Shown: one piece after another, positions 1 to 12,350 of the stretch
Layout of the letters: each line of letters opens with the position of its first letter
How positions within the stretch are numbered: the stretch's first letter is position 1
Source of the DNA: Cryptomeria japonica
Taxonomy: Eukaryota > Streptophyta > Pinopsida > Cupressales > Cupressaceae
Length of the DNA: 64,000 nt
NCBI RefSeq assembly: GCF_030272615.1
Contig: NC_081414.1
Location: forward strand, 235,763,733 to 235,827,732
Direction of reading: 5' to 3'
The notes under the pieces: model-generated
Seen by the model: only the letters and a program-made list of their open reading frames with translations
Databases searched by the model: none
What the model was told of the DNA's origin: nothing
Translations under genes and position numbers: made by a program

Positions 1-330
1 TACATTTGGTCTAGAATTCCGACAGAGAAGGTATATTGTGACCAAATTTGAATTTTTTTTGAAAAAAATGCCCGAATTCATCAAAATTCTGACGATAATA
101 TCACATTTGGTTTCGACGGATAAGGCATTAGCAATGAAATTTGTTTTGTTTTTTTAAAGTGCTCGCGTTTGTCAAAATTTTGACGACAACGGGCATTACT
201 TAAAAAAAAAAAGGAAAAAGAGGGCAGGTCATTTGCGCAATCAATCCCGCGCAGGCTTCCGCGTCGACCTTTGGAAAACCCTGGCAAGATCAAATGACAC
301 TCACCATCGAGATACTTTCGCACACTCACC
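1..330. repeat. CpG-containing repeat with GTCAAAATTYTGACG-type motifs
   Basis: Several short motifs of the form CAAAATTCTGACGATA, AATTCCGAC and CAAAATTTTGACGACAA occur, along with a cluster of CpG dinucleotides unusual for this AT-rich window. The 17-mer TCAAAATTCTGACGATA recurs exactly near 32,921, inside the larger CpG-rich repeat at 32,520-32,945. I infer that both stretches belong to one dispersed repeat family. No protein is supported; a minus ORF here has no recognisable domain. Confidence 0.4.
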
Positions 331-349
331 ATTCGAGGTAGAATATTCA

Positions 350-1060
350 CCTTCTTTTACAACCCTCTTGTAATGGCATGCCTGCTAAAACTTGCTTTGA
401 ACCTACAAATACTATAATGGCTTATGGTCGAGTTTCAATACCTCCGCTCCTGAATAAAATAGCAGGCTGATGAAATTGCCTTTTAATGAATTGATGCCAT
501 TGATGAATTTTCATTGGTTGCACTGTTCAGCCCCTACCTGTTGATGGTAGTAGCATGTCATTGCTCGAATTTGCATATATGAGGAATTTCTTGTTTCGAG
601 TAACTTAAAGTTTCTCTCCTGTATAGGTGGTTGAGTGCATCCCACCCATTGCTGAGGAGTTGGAATTGCTTGGGCTATCCACTGCATTTCACAACTACCT
701 GTGCTTTGTCTTTCCTAGCTCAATATCATCGGAAGTCTTTTAATGTTGCCCCCATGCCTTGATTGTCAATGTTCAGTCTTCCCCTTTCACCACCGTGAAT
801 TCTATATGGCCCAGAGGGCAATCGACCTCTCTTTCTCTTTTCTCTCTCTCCCACCCTGCCCCTACCATGGCACTAGGACGTATACACAGTGAAGAACGAG
901 CTAACCGTCTAAAGGATCAACCTTTCATGGGTAGCATTGATGAGTTTCTAGTTCTCATTAGAAGATAGAGTAGGAGAGGCCATTGTCAAACTATTTTTGT
1001 AGTTATCAACCACACCCCCTCTAATAGTGAGGTATTTCTAGATAGTTACTGAAGAATTTG
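350..1060. other. No gene recognised
   Basis: AT-rich sequence with a CT-rich run around 825-855. I see no domain, RNA gene or repeat border. The last part may be flank or the outer end of the copia 3' LTR. Confidence 0.4.
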
Positions 1061-1075
1061 AGAAAGTACAACTTT

Positions 1076-1391
1076 TGAGATCCCAAGAGCATCTGCAAGA
1101 AAAATACCTGTCACAAGAGATGATTGGAGACTGAACACAAAAAAGGCCTTGAAGAAAAAGAATATCATTCAGAGAGGGAATTGAAAAAGAAAATTAAAAT
1201 ACAATCCTTATGACAGGAGAATATGAAACCCTAAAGATGTGCAACCCTAAATGGATAAAGAGTATTTAATAATTAGAATAATTATTAAATATCTACAATA
1301 TTATTAAATGCCTAAGTTTAGCTTAAGCGTAGAGTATAATAGACTAATAATTAAACAAATAATTATTAGCTAATACAAGATAACTCTAACA
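1076..1391 (-). mobile_element. 3' LTR of a Ty1/copia element
   Basis: On the minus strand an LTR begins TGTTAGAGTTATC at 1391, directly after a polypurine tract (TTAAGGTGGGG, 1392-1402). This is the arrangement expected at the 3' LTR of a copia element whose RNase H ends just upstream. The body is rich in AATAATTATT. The outer border is a guess, because no second LTR copy was found near the gag end for comparison. The tract and LTR start closely resemble those of the non-autonomous copia element at 51.65-56.08 kb. Confidence 0.6.
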
Positions 1392-1402
1392 CCCCACCTT
1401 AA
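1392..1402 (-). other. Polypurine tract of the copia element
   Basis: TTAAGGTGGGG on the minus strand abuts the LTR start TGTTAG. It would prime plus-strand DNA synthesis. The comparable site of the second copia element is AAGGCGGGG at 55,507-55,515. Confidence 0.6.
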
Positions 1403-1565
1403 GATGAACTTAAGGAGTAGCTAAAAAACTAAATGTAGGAAAGCAAAAATGCAACTACATGAAGAAGGCAAAAAAATTTGGATCCCGGCAACAAAGCCTG
1501 ATGAGGTACCCCATCACAAAATCTCTATGAAACGAAGAAATAGAGAAACCCACATGGGAAAAACT

Positions 1566-2345
1566 CTACTCCAAAAACAGATGGGAAAAAGTAAAAAAAA
1601 AAATGAAGGAAGGCCTCAATGAGACCCCCCAAGGACAACTTCCTTCACCCCCAAGCATAGAGCGCAACTGAAGGTAGCGCGGAGATGCAAAAGGTTTAGT
1701 GAAGATGTCACCAACCTGCTCCTCTGTAGGAATGTACTCCAAGATGAGAAAGCCATCCTGAATCAACGGTTTGATGAAGTGCATGTGAAGCTCAATGTGT
1801 TTAGACCTCTGGTGCTCCACTGGGTTGCGGGAAAGGTGAATGGCACTCTGATTGTCACACCAAATAATAGAGGGACTATCAGGAGGGAACCCAAACTCAG
1901 TCATCAACTGTCGAAGCCATAAAACCTCCTGACTAGCTAACACCGCTACTTGGTACTCAGCCTTTGTAGATGATAATGCAATAGCAGACTACTTCTTGCA
2001 AGACCATGTGATAGGACCATAACCAAGGCAAAAAACAAAGCCAGAAGTAGACTTTTGATCTTGAGCATCACCAACCCAATCTGAGTTAGTGAAGCCAACA
2101 ATGTGAGGGGATCCTGAAGTATAGTGAATGCCAAACTGTGTAGTGCCCTGAATGTATCTCAAAATACGTTTGGTTGCTTGCTAATGGCTCTCATAAGGCT
2201 CATGGGAGAACCGAGAGACAAGAGCAACCACAAAAGAAAGATTTGGGCGCATATGTGTTAGGTACAACAAACTACCAACCAACTGCCTATACAAGGTAGA
2301 ATCCACAGAAGGTGTAGAACAAGTGGTAGACAAAACAACACCTGA
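1566..2345 (-). pseudogene. Copia RNase H remnant
   Basis: In the RT frame after a stop, the text shows QLVGSLLYLTHMRPN, SDWVGDAQDQKSTSG, SSTKAEYQ, WCDNQSAIHLSRNP and the C-terminal DIFTKP motif, all diagnostic of copia RNase H. Two further stops interrupt it. The protein ends shortly before the polypurine tract. Confidence 0.9.
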
Positions 2346-3275
2346 CTAAAATGGTGTGGGGGAAGGTTTGCAAGTAAGCATGTCAAATCTGTGAAGCATA
2401 TCAAGAGCATACTTTTGCTGAAGTATGGAAATCCCATCAGAAGACTGAATAACCTGTAGGCCTAAAAAATAGTGCAGAAGGCCAAGATCTGCAATCTCAA
2501 ACTGCTCCATCAAGGCTTGTTGAATATCCTGAATCAAGGAGGATGAGCTACCAGTAATGATAAGATCATCAACATAGAGCACAAGAATAACGATATCATC
2601 CCCCTGAAGCTGAATGTATACTGTAGGATCAGAATGACAACGTATAAAGAGTGTGGAGAGCAAGAAAGAGTCCATCTTCTCATACCAGGTCCGAGGAGCC
2701 TATTTGAGACCATATAATGAGCGTCGAAGTCTGCAAACCAAAGAGGAATCTTGCACAAATCCCTGAGGCTTCTCCATATAGATCTCCTCACGAAGGTCTC
2801 CATGCAAGAAAGCACTCTTCACATCCATCTGAAAAATTGTCCATCCCTGTGAAGCTGCCAGAGAAAGTACAAAGCGAATAGAATTCATCTTGGCGACAAG
2901 AGCAAAGGTCTCGGAGTAATCAATACCCTCCACCTGATAAAACCCCTTCGCAACAAGACGAGCCTTATACTTATTGATAGAACCATTTGCAGCATACTTG
3001 GTACGAGACACCCACTTGCACTGAACCAACTTTCTTCCTTTTGGAAGAGTATAAATATCCCAAGTATGATTCTTCATCAAAGAAGAATACTCCTCATCCA
3101 TGGCCCTATCCCACTCTGGGTGACCTGTCGCCTCTAAAAATTTATGAGGATCATTCAAAATGGCATATTTCAAAAGGCTAGAACCCGATGTCTGTGCATG
3201 AGTACGACGAGTGTCAAAAGGATCACCTGCCATAGAACCAACAGCATCAACTGTAAATCGGGCCCACTTGGGCAA
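2346..3275 (-). pseudogene. Copia reverse transcriptase remnant
   Basis: It opens with the conserved region around KWVSRTKYAANGSINKYKAR and FQMDVKSAFLHGDL, then reaches YGLK and a stop at about 2700. The same frame resumes and contains the catalytic YVDD (in LYVDDLIITGS) and the LHYFLGLQV segment. All catalytic aspartates seem present, so inactivation is by stop codons and not by loss of the active site. Confidence 0.92.
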
Positions 3276-3359
3276 AGGCAGAGCGGCGGGTGGTGGTGGT
3301 GGTGGTGATGGTGGACCATCATCTGCATCATCCTCAAAGAAGAAGGAATCCTCAAAATA

Positions 3360-4220
3360 TTAAGAGGGAGGAGGAGGCAGTGAGGGAAAAGCTGGTGATG
3401 GAGAATCCATCTGAGGAAGGCGCTCATCAAACTGGACATCCTGCCTAAATAGGACCTCTCGGGAATCAAGATCAAACAACTTGTGTGCCTTAACATCCTC
3501 ACAGTAGCCAACAAAAATGAGTGGTCGACTCTTCCTCTCCATAGCTTTCCTCTAAGCATCTGGAATAAATGCCCAAGCCTCACTACCAAAAACTCAGAAT
3601 GAAGAAACATCGGGCTTGACATGGGACCAAGCCTCCAACTGGCGCAATGCCTTATGAGGCATCCAATTCTAAATATAAGTGGCACAATTAACTGCCTCAG
3701 CCCAAAAAGTTGGCTGCATAGAACGTGATTGAAGCATACCATTGGCCATCTTCCTTAGTATTTTGTTCTTTCTTTCTGCAACACCATTCTGCTGAGGGAT
3801 GTGAGGAACTGATAACTGATGCTGCAAACCATGCTCTATGCAGAAATCTGTAAAAGCCTGATTCACATATTCTCTCCCATTATCTGCGCATATCCTCTTT
3901 ATAGAAAGACTAAACTGCTCCTCTACAAGTGTCTTAAAGACTCGAAATGAATCAAAGACATCAGACTTGTACTTAAGAAAGTACACCCATGTACGTCTCG
4001 AGAAGTCATCAATGAAAGTGAGCACATACTTGGACCCTGAAAAAGATGGAGTCGGAAATGACATAAGATCATTGTGGATCAAATCCAAGGGTGCCTTAGC
4101 ATAGGTGGCTCTCCCTGTAGGAAAAGGATCACGGTGATGCTTGCCAAGTGCACAACCTCGACATACACCATCGGTACAGGAGATCTGGGGGAGCCCAATA
4201 ACAAGTGTCTGTGTGCTCAT
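3360..4220 (-). pseudogene. Copia integrase remnant
   Basis: A GAG-pre-integrase-like CRGCALGKHH segment is followed by the rve core. All three acidic positions are visible: Asp in IHNDLM, Asp in ICADNGREY, and Glu in NGVAERKN. After about 3669 the linker to reverse transcriptase is recognisable (RPLIFVGYCEDVKAHKLFDL, 3542-3470) but is cut by stops. The enzyme would insert the cDNA into the host genome. Confidence 0.9.
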
Positions 4221-4425
4221 CTGCTATAAGTATCTTTAGAACTGACATGGCCAAAATGTTCATGCCAAAGTCTGCGCACTGAATCGGCATGTGCTACAAG
4301 AGAAACACCTGAACCATCTGGACTTTCAAAGCCATCAAATCGGTATAACCAAGAATCAGGATCAACATTGCCAGTAGCCACAACCAAATCAAAATCACAG
4401 AGCTTCTAATAACCACATCATGTGG

Positions 4426-4700
4426 TTAGAACTCAACTGTTTTACCAGAGCCAGAATGACAAACCTGATAAACAGAGAGGAGGTTCATCGAAATGTCAGG
4501 AACCAAAAGAACATCTTGAAAACAACCACCTGTCAATGGAACAGAACCTGAACCTGAAACTGAAAGTTGTGCTGAGTCACCAACTGCAATCTGTAAAGTA
4601 TTACTGTGAGCAAGTGAGGTAAAAAGTTGCGGTGAGTGTGTCATGTGGTGAGAATCCCTAGAATCAATAATCCAATTGGATGCAGAAGGAATAGCTCATG
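4426..4700 (-). pseudogene. Copia aspartic protease remnant
   Basis: The stretch around WIIDSRDSHHMTHS followed by LLVPDISMNLLSVYQ matches the copia protease, in which the active site is normally D-[ST]-G-A followed by SHHM. Here the Asp remains but the Gly is Arg (DSR). The segment is in the gag frame, and the frame is lost before integrase. The same Gly-to-Arg change occurs in the protease of the second copia element (about 54.07 kb). Confidence 0.8.
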
Positions 4701-4998
4701 CAGAAAGAGCATGTCCTTTCCCAGTAGAAGAGGAAGATGGAGGTTAAGGATTAGAAATATGATGTCATTGCATGGCTACCTCCAAAGCCTCTAATCATTT
4801 CCAACAACAAGAAACTCGATGACCTTCTTTGCCACAGAAACTGCAAAGTTCATCTGATTTCTTCTTAGTCTTGGAGGAAGACTCACCAGACTTAGAAGAG
4901 TGCTCTTGTTTTGGATAGGAATTCGGCTTGTAATCAGACTTAGGTGGTGGCTTGGAGGGACGCTCACTGCCAGCTAAATCCTTCTTAGGCTTCGGTTT

Positions 4999-5646
4999 CT
5001 ACTTCTTGTTCTCTTTAGATGTCTGAGCAACCAATGCTTTTGGCTTTGATCCTGTGAGAGTGTCCAACTGAGATAGGTGAGCCTGCTCACGAGTCAAGCG
5101 ATCACATAACACATCAAAAGTAGGCATGGTGAAGCATGTACCCAATGCATCCATAGTAGAATAAAATGTGGAAGCAAATATCTGATAGGGACCTCGAAGC
5201 TTAGAAAGAATCAGGTAGATACACTCTGGGTCTATCTTATTTTTACCACAACTATGTAGGATAGATCTGGTGGTTTTAAACTTGTTTAGAAAATCCTCAA
5301 TGTGAGGAAAAGACTCAGGTAACAAGGAAGAGAGCTCTGCCTCAATCTGTAATGCTCTGAACTCATTGATAGTACCAAAGAGAGTTTCAAATTTGGAACA
5401 CATAGCCTGAGGAGTGAGCAAACCATCAAGGTGAAAAAGCAAGTTGTCTGAAACATGTAAGGAGATGACACCCATAGCCTCATCCATCTTATTCTAGTGT
5501 TGAAGAATCACAAAAGGATGTTGCAACAACGGCTGATCCGCATCCAAACAGGACCACAACCCTCTTGATCTGAGAAGTCACGTCATACGAGCTTTCTAGA
5601 GGTGATAGTTCTAGGATGTAAGAAGCTGAACTAAAGAATCTGCCAT
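4999..5646 (-). pseudogene. Copia gag (UBN2-type) remnant
   Basis: The 162-aa open part (5487-4999) carries typical copia gag signatures: a Leu-rich CSKFETLFG-like segment, a FLNKFKTTRSILHSCG stretch, and a TMPTFDVLCDRLTREQ-like C-terminal helix. The frame extends upstream to an ATG at 5646, but stops occur where the family has Trp, as in NYHL*KARMT. The last residues are Lys-rich. A Cys/His-containing stretch around 4800-4860 is probably the degraded zinc knuckle. The protein would have formed the virus-like particle of the element. Confidence 0.85.
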
Positions 5647-6830
5647 GTGTACCTGTACCTGAATCTGGACCTGCTCTTGATTTTTTTAATTAAGTGATCT
5701 TTTAGACTAGATAGAAGATGCAGAAGGGGTTTTTTTTTTTTTTTTTAGTTTAGGTGTTCTGATTTTTTGAAGTAAATTACAAAAAATAGTAAAAATAACA
5801 CCCCCCACAATATGTAAAACAAAAAACCAGTACAATCTGAGAGCCAGAAAAGAAGACAAGAATAAAGAAAATGTGTCAGACACTATCTTGTGTACCTGGT
5901 GATTTTTTTGGGAAAATAACTCCAAATCTGAGAAGGGCTCTCCAAGACCTTTTTGACGCTTATTCGTTTTCTGAAAATGGAGTTTGTTTGCCCAAGTTAA
6001 GGCTCCTGGAGTGCAGAAAAGAGCGCTGACTTGGACGGCAAAAAATAGGTACTAGATGAAAAAATCAAAAAATCTCACCTCCAGATTTGAGTAGAGCTCG
6101 AAAATATCTTTTCGGTGCCTATTCATTTTTGAAAATCCGACTCTGTTTGCTCAAGTTATGACCAAAAAAATAACTGCCTATCAAAAGACCTCCAAAGAAC
6201 AAAACCCCTCGCTGCTGGTGGCAAGGAGGTGGTGTCTGGGCAGAGCGGCAGAGGCGATGATGCCTGGGAGGACTGGCAGCAAAGCGACAATCAAGTGTTG
6301 GAGGTGGTGGAGCGGTCTGGGTGAAGGTAGCGGAGTGGCAACCACACGGTGGAGGCGGTAGGGCAGAGCGTCCACCGGGTTGCGGAGCAAAGCGTCAGCC
6401 AAGCTGTCGAGCAGAGGGGTTGGCCGAGCGGCGGAGGCGGTGGGGCGATTGGAAGAACCGCCTACCGTAGAGCTGGTCGCAGCGGTTAATCAACCGCCAG
6501 CGGCTGGCGGTATGGGAAGCGGCCTAGGCACTTTGTTAAAAGGACCAAAAAAAAATTTCTGTGATTTTATTTTTTTTGTCTTGAAAAATGTGCTTGTAAG
6601 GGCCAAAATCAAAGAAAAAATTTCCAGAGCTAAAGTTATCCAAACTGGACAAATTTTATATGAAAATGGGGTTTTTTGGGTGTTCTGAGCTCAATGGTGA
6701 GATCCATTTGAGCTCAAAATGCCCAAAAACAAAACAAAAAAAATACCCCAGATCCAAACTAAAAACTCTAAAAAAAAAAACTGAAACCCTTGCCTCCAGA
6801 GAAAATCTTCTAAAAAGAAATCAAGAATAA
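5647..6830 (-). mobile_element. 5' untranslated leader of the copia element, with GC-rich core
   Basis: Upstream of gag on the minus strand lies about 1.2 kb without a reading frame. Two related segments (about 5925-6000 and 6085-6165) share CTCCA(A/G)AT(C/T)TGAG, a CTTATTCGTTTT/CTATTCATTTTT block and GTTTGC(C/T)CAAGTTA, suggesting a tandem duplication. The 6200-6530 part is strikingly GC- and CpG-rich (GCGGCGGAGGCGG-type). I find no primer binding site and no 5' LTR, so the element's 5' end is missing or too decayed to see. Confidence 0.5.
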
Positions 6831-6839
6831 GTACACCTC

Positions 6840-9800
6840 AATGTATGTTGTTTATTAGTGTTATTTATCCCTTTGTTGTTCTATGATAGGATCTTTATTT
6901 TATAGTTCTCTTGTCACCTAAAAAATTATCTAGGGTCCCTTGTTTCCCCATTGCTATATCCTTTTCCACTTCCCTTTGTTGAGTATCTATAATATGATTA
7001 GGTCTTCATTTCCTCAAATTTCTTCTTATGTTAGCTTTCTTTCCTTTGATCTTCTTTCTATTTTTACTTCTGACCATTGTCTAGTTGATCTCTTAGCTAA
7101 AGGTATGGGGAGATGTAGGAGGGTTGTTAAAGTCGAGCAAGAATTCAACAGTGCCTTTTTCTTCATTAGGGGACTTAAACTTTTCATGTTTTATGTTAAG
7201 GTCTTTAGCTGGAAAACCATCTTCCTTTTCTACTATTTTTTTTGTCTATTGTGTTTCCTTGCACATTTACAAATGTGCGTGAGAGTCATCTTGAACCAGT
7301 TCTAGGGAGGTAGCTAGCAGAGGAAGCTGCATAACATTAGAGTTTGTGTTAATATGTTCCAAACTTTTTTATCTCTAGTGTGAGGCTTAGGGATTGTCTG
7401 CACAATAGTGTGAGATGCAACTTTATTTGTGTCTTTTGAGGCATGATCCACACTTCAGGAGTCACTTTTGTATTAACTTGTTCTTTTGTTTATGTTTCCT
7501 AATGTTTCCTTCTTTGGAACGTTATCATTTGGGTCTAGCTTCTTTGTTCCCTATTGTGTCTTACCTTGAAAAACTCCCCCTTCTTCCAAACTAGTGTTTA
7601 TCCCATTTGATAGATTATTTCTAACTGTAGAAGGTGCATTATTTAGGACTTGAGTTTCTTGTACTGTGAGAAATTTCTCCATAGATTTAGAGCACTCCCC
7701 AACAATCTATTGGTTGGGGCACCTAGAGCTTTCTTTACCTTACTATAAGTAGTTACTAGTGGGAGGAATATGTTATGTGTCTAATCGGTGACCAAATCTA
7801 AAGAATTTTTGACAAAAGAAACTAGTGTTCTCATATAAAATGGGTTGGAATAGTTTAACAAACTTTTAGATAAGGGTGCTACTCTAGGGAAGGGGTTTGT
7901 TGACTTGAACATCGAGTGCCCCTACTATTCTATGGGGTCACTACATTAACATGGAGTCTATGAAACATAGGATAGGAGTTTAGGAGAGTGACTTTGTCAA
8001 TGGCAATAAGCATGCCAAAAAGAATGTTATACACTTCAGGTTATTAGGGCTCTTAAATTCCATGGGAAGCCTTGAGTGGTGAACCCAAGTGGAAGCCACC
8101 CTTTGTAGATTTATCTTAGGCTTAAAATCAGGTTTCCATTTACAAAGTGAAAGGACATTATGTAGCTTAAGCTGGGAAATATGAATTGCATCCAATAGGT
8201 TGAATATGAGGCTCTTCTCCCTAATGAATAGGGAATGGAAGCAATATAAACATGTTCACAGAGTTGCATGCTTATTCGTCAATGCACCTGGGTAAATGGA
8301 AAACACTTGTGGTTATCCACCTTTATTTTTCTTTCTCCTGGCAATCGAAGGCGAGTAAGCACTTGAATTTGTGTATTCAATTGGCCGAGCTTGGTTAGTC
8401 GTACTTGGGCCTGATTATTTTTCTCGAGCAGCTTGTACTACTCAAGAAACATTTTGAGTTTAGGAATTAGGGGGCTCGGGCGGGGCACATGTGAACAATT
8501 GTCTCCCTACCTAGTAGATAGCATTTCGATTTCTTGATTGCACATATTAGTGCACAAAGCTTTCAGGCTTGTCTCTTTCTATGAAAGTGTAATGACTGGT
8601 ATATTTGCAGCTTTGCAACCTCCGAGGTAATCAACCAATTCATTTGCAACCTTCGAGGTGATCTACATGACCCAAAAATTTACAAATGGTTTTAATTTTT
8701 GGAAATAAGAAACACTTGGACCAAAAATGGACTAGCAAGAAAGGGGCTATGATGAGTAAAAAGAGTGCATGACCTTAGTAGGAAAGAGGCTAAACATAAA
8801 TGTAAATAAAAAATTGACAAATATACCTCAATTTTGAAATGCTTGGCATGAAGTTCCACACAAGCCTTAATGTTTCTAGAACATGCTAGTGTATGCTTTC
8901 ATCATGGAAAAACATAATGTAGCTGATCATAATTGATGTAACAAAGTTGTATCTTTGAATGCCTTGTTCCTTGATTATAGATCTATGCTCAATTGATTTG
9001 AATTGCTTGATTGAAAAATTGGTAGATGTGGGTTGGAGTTGATAGGGGTTTGAAATGAGAAATAGACTTGTATCTATATGCAACTTACACCTTTTCAAAT
9101 TGAACTTTTGGAAAAGTCCAAATTTGGAGAGGAAATTCCTACTATTTGTGAATCTGACATTCATCTTTCAAATTTTAGGTCCAATTTCCATGAATAAGGG
9201 TTCCCAAGACCCTAGTCCTAGAAAATTGAGCCATGAGGAACATCATGATTAAGGAAATGAACCAAATTTATGGAAACATTCTCAAACCTAAGTATAATTA
9301 GGCATAAATAAGGCACAACCACTAAAGTGAGTCCAAACCTAGTGTATATTTATAAAGAGATACAACTTATGATGCAATCTTTAGCCCCCTCTTAGCAAGG
9401 GTATGAAATTATGCTCATGTACTCTTGGGAAAATATGGAGAAACCAAATATTCTTTCACTAAGATATTGAAGAGTCAAGATGACTACAAGTTTGGAAAGG
9501 TGGTAGCTCCCAAGACTTATGATATTGTCAATCTACAATATTCAGATAAAAGGGAAGTACAAAGTGAGCAATATTAGTAACATTGGTAACACACATGGAG
9601 CATGCAAAACACAAAGTTATGACATTTAGAACTAGTAAGATTCATATATTCTCACTAGGAACCATATAAAAAAGACAAGGCATAGATCTAGGACTAGTAA
9701 GATCCTTATATGGTTACTAGGAGTCATGTCAGAGACACATAAAAGAATGATACCCAAGTTAGTAAGATCCTCTAATACTTAGTCATAGATCGCATTCTAA

Positions 9801-11630
9801 CAACAAATAGAAGGTCATATCTTGGTAACCTAACTAGTCCATGAGTAGTAGCTCAAAATGTTATCAAATCTAGGTTAGGATAGGATCCCCAAGAACCTAT
9901 AATGTGTCTTATAATGGGTGTTGAAAATAATCTACACTTAACCCAACAATGGAATGGTAAGAAAGGGGGTAGTAGCTCAATGGTAGAGAAATTTATGAAC
10001 AAATAGAAGGCCTTAAGTTGGATTCCTAGTTATTTTATTAGTATTAGCTTAACATTTTCATTAGTAAATAATATCTACTCCCACCTCTACCATAGATCCA
10101 ACTTCCACCATTTCTCCTTCCACAACCTCTAGTCACCTTCATGTACCAAAGCCACTAGTGCCACACCTTTAGTACTTACATCCTCCACTTATAATCCACC
10201 ATATGGCCTATTTATAAAATTTATTTCTTCTACATGTAAAATACATATGCACAAGATGGAATGACAATTGGTAGATGTAAAAGCCATATTCCACAACCTT
10301 TGCTAATATCCTTTCTGCCATTGCCAAAATGTGAGGTTTGTAGCAGGATGTGACATTCATCAAAGCATAATAGAGAGGAGATTTCTAACAAGATGGAAGA
10401 TAAAACAATGTAGGAAAGCATCGATTAAAAATAAATACAAGATTGCAGTTTATAGAGTTTAGTAAAAGGGGCAATGAACAAACATAACACTACTTTGGAA
10501 GGCTGCAGAGATGGTGCGTGGCACAATATAGAGACATGATATGCAAGAAACAAGAATAGAAAAGATGCAAGGTTGATCCATAGAGTAGGGTATGATATCC
10601 ATCAAAGCGTAAAGGCTTTTGAAACTCTACCATAAATATAATTTCCATGTGTTTGATCAAATCGATAACTATCTAAAAAAATGAAACGCTAGGGAGAGAC
10701 ATTAAATGTGAAGAGGATTGATGTGCATGAAAATTGTTAATTGCATATTTGAATAAATATTTTATTGTAATCTTTATGTCAGTTCAATTTGTGTGCAAGA
10801 TTTACCCTTTTTGGAAGCTGCCATACCATTCAAATATTCATGTATTGGGACCTAATTGTGAAAGTTTGAGGTCCATTGGCAAAAAAGTTGTCATTTTGCC
10901 ATGACAAATTTTGCATTTCTTGTAGCAACTTCTTAAAAATATGGTTGGAAAGTTATTTTATGGTGTTTTGAGGTTGTAAACCACTTGTATGGGAATAAAC
11001 AGGCCTTTGGCATGCCATCCAAGAGTTTTGCTTAATGAAATTGGGGCTTTTTGTGCATTTTTTGACGTTTTGGTTTGATTCTCTTCATTTTTCATTGTGA
11101 AAATCATCATAATTTGATGGGAAGTCAATTGGATGTGGTAGCTCAGTGAGTTAAATTCATTTTGTCTTTTTGTGACATTCAATTTCATTGTGTTTTAAAG
11201 AAGATATCATAGTTTTTCCAAAAAATGTCAAAACCCTGCCTAGTGTTTACCAAGAGGGGTAAATAATGTATAGTTTGGTCTCCCATGCATATAAATTCAC
11301 CCAAATGTGTGGGAAGACTTGTGTTAATGTTGTGTATCATATTATGTTGTGTGCAGGGCTCCAAATTAGATTTGGTATGTGTTTGGGCATGAGGACAATC
11401 CGATATCTCTATGTATCAGACAGTAAAAGGTAGTAAGAGTGAAGAATTTGGTGGGAAGACCAAGCGATTGGTATTTTGAAGTCGTTGATGATAGAGAGAG
11501 GGGTGAGGGGACCCTATGCAACATTCAGAAGGGTTTGTGAATCAAAACTAAATGAAATAGATTAAATTTCTATGATTGTCCTAAGGGTATTAATTGTCAC
11601 AGTCATAGTTTTACTAGTGATATTGTTTTT
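6840..11630. other. No gene recognised; AT-rich repeat-derived DNA
   Basis: Several short ORFs occur on both strands, but none shows a domain. Around 9640-9790 the phrase ACTAGTAAGAT(T/C)C recurs with CACTAGGA or TACTAGGA, a weak imperfect repeat. The stretch may hold retroelement leader or LTR debris belonging to the gypsy relic that follows. Confidence 0.4.
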
Positions 11631-11639
11631 GTTTTGACA

Positions 11640-12350
11640 GAGTTGTGTTTGTAAACCCAACTGTGGACACGTAATGGAGTCATGAGATGTCTTAAGAATA
11701 CATCAATAATTAACAACAACTTGAGAAGTTGATTCAAAAGGGTCATATTGACCAACTACTTTTGCTTTGTGGAAGCCCATTTTGTACTTTCCAAGAAGAA
11801 GACGGGACATGGTGATTCAAATCGACTATTAGGTCCTAATCAAGACCACTATCAAGAACAAGTATTTTGATCCCTCAAATTGCTGACCTCTTGAACCAGC
11901 TCTAAGGAGATGAATTTTTCAACAAGATTGTTTTGAAATTAGGGAACCATTAATTCCTTGTTGAGCTAATTAACATTTGGAAGACTTTCTTTGAGTCCAA
12001 GAAGGGCTTGTTTGAGTGGTTATTGATGCCCTTTGGCATAATCACTACAACACACATTCACTCAATTGAAATAGAAGTTTTGTTCAGTACCACTCTTTGT
12101 TTTGTCTGATTTGTAGCAATCTTTTGAGATCAAAATAGATTCCTTAGAGCATTTATGGGGAGCAATCTTGGATAACATTAGCATCTTGTTGCCTACCATA
12201 GTGAGACATTTTCTAACATAATGTGTAGGCACCTAGCATATGACAGAGATCTATGCTATTGTTTAGGTCTGCATACAATGAAAGGACTACATATTGGAAG
12301 GAGACTGATAGGGAGATTGAGTGAGAATTTTCTCAATAGGCCTAAATTGT
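11640..12350 (+). pseudogene. Ty3/gypsy reverse transcriptase relic
   Basis: Translation between stops gives, in family order, HIDQLLLLCGSPF, QEEDGTW, ILIPQIADLLNQL, FFNKIVLKLG, IWKTFFESKKGLFEWL and MPFGI. These correspond to the gypsy RT palm-finger region: the SP(C/W)GSP motif, KKDG(T/S)WR, YP(I/L)P(R/Q)IDDLLDQL, FSKIDL and GLFEW..MPFGL. Many stops and a frame change make it non-functional. The stretch after about 12,110 may be the following RT or RNase H region but is too decayed to call. Confidence 0.75.

Larger units (their letters stand above)
1566..5646 (-). pseudogene. Ty1/copia gag-pol polyprotein, decayed
   Basis: Reading on the minus strand from a gag ATG at 5646, the order is gag, zinc-knuckle region, protease, integrase, reverse transcriptase, RNase H. 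Putting integrase before reverse transcriptase identifies Ty1/copia. Gag and protease lie in one frame; integrase, reverse transcriptase and RNase H share another, so a frameshift lies between about 4426 and 4220. In-frame stops interrupt gag (several at expected Trp codons), the integrase-RT linker, the start of the RT palm and the RNase H region. The element can no longer make a full polyprotein but is complete enough to place all domains. Confidence 0.93.

Noticed and set aside
3170-3742. 190-codon minus ORF, Leu- and His-rich
   Set aside because: Shadow of the integrase-RT linker in another frame.
6158-6688. ORFs in the GC-rich leader of the first copia element
   Set aside because: Open on both strands because of base composition; no domain, and the place is the untranslated leader.
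6690-6850. Possible 5' LTR of the first copia element
   Set aside because: No match to the 3' LTR text and no primer binding site; it could not be supported.
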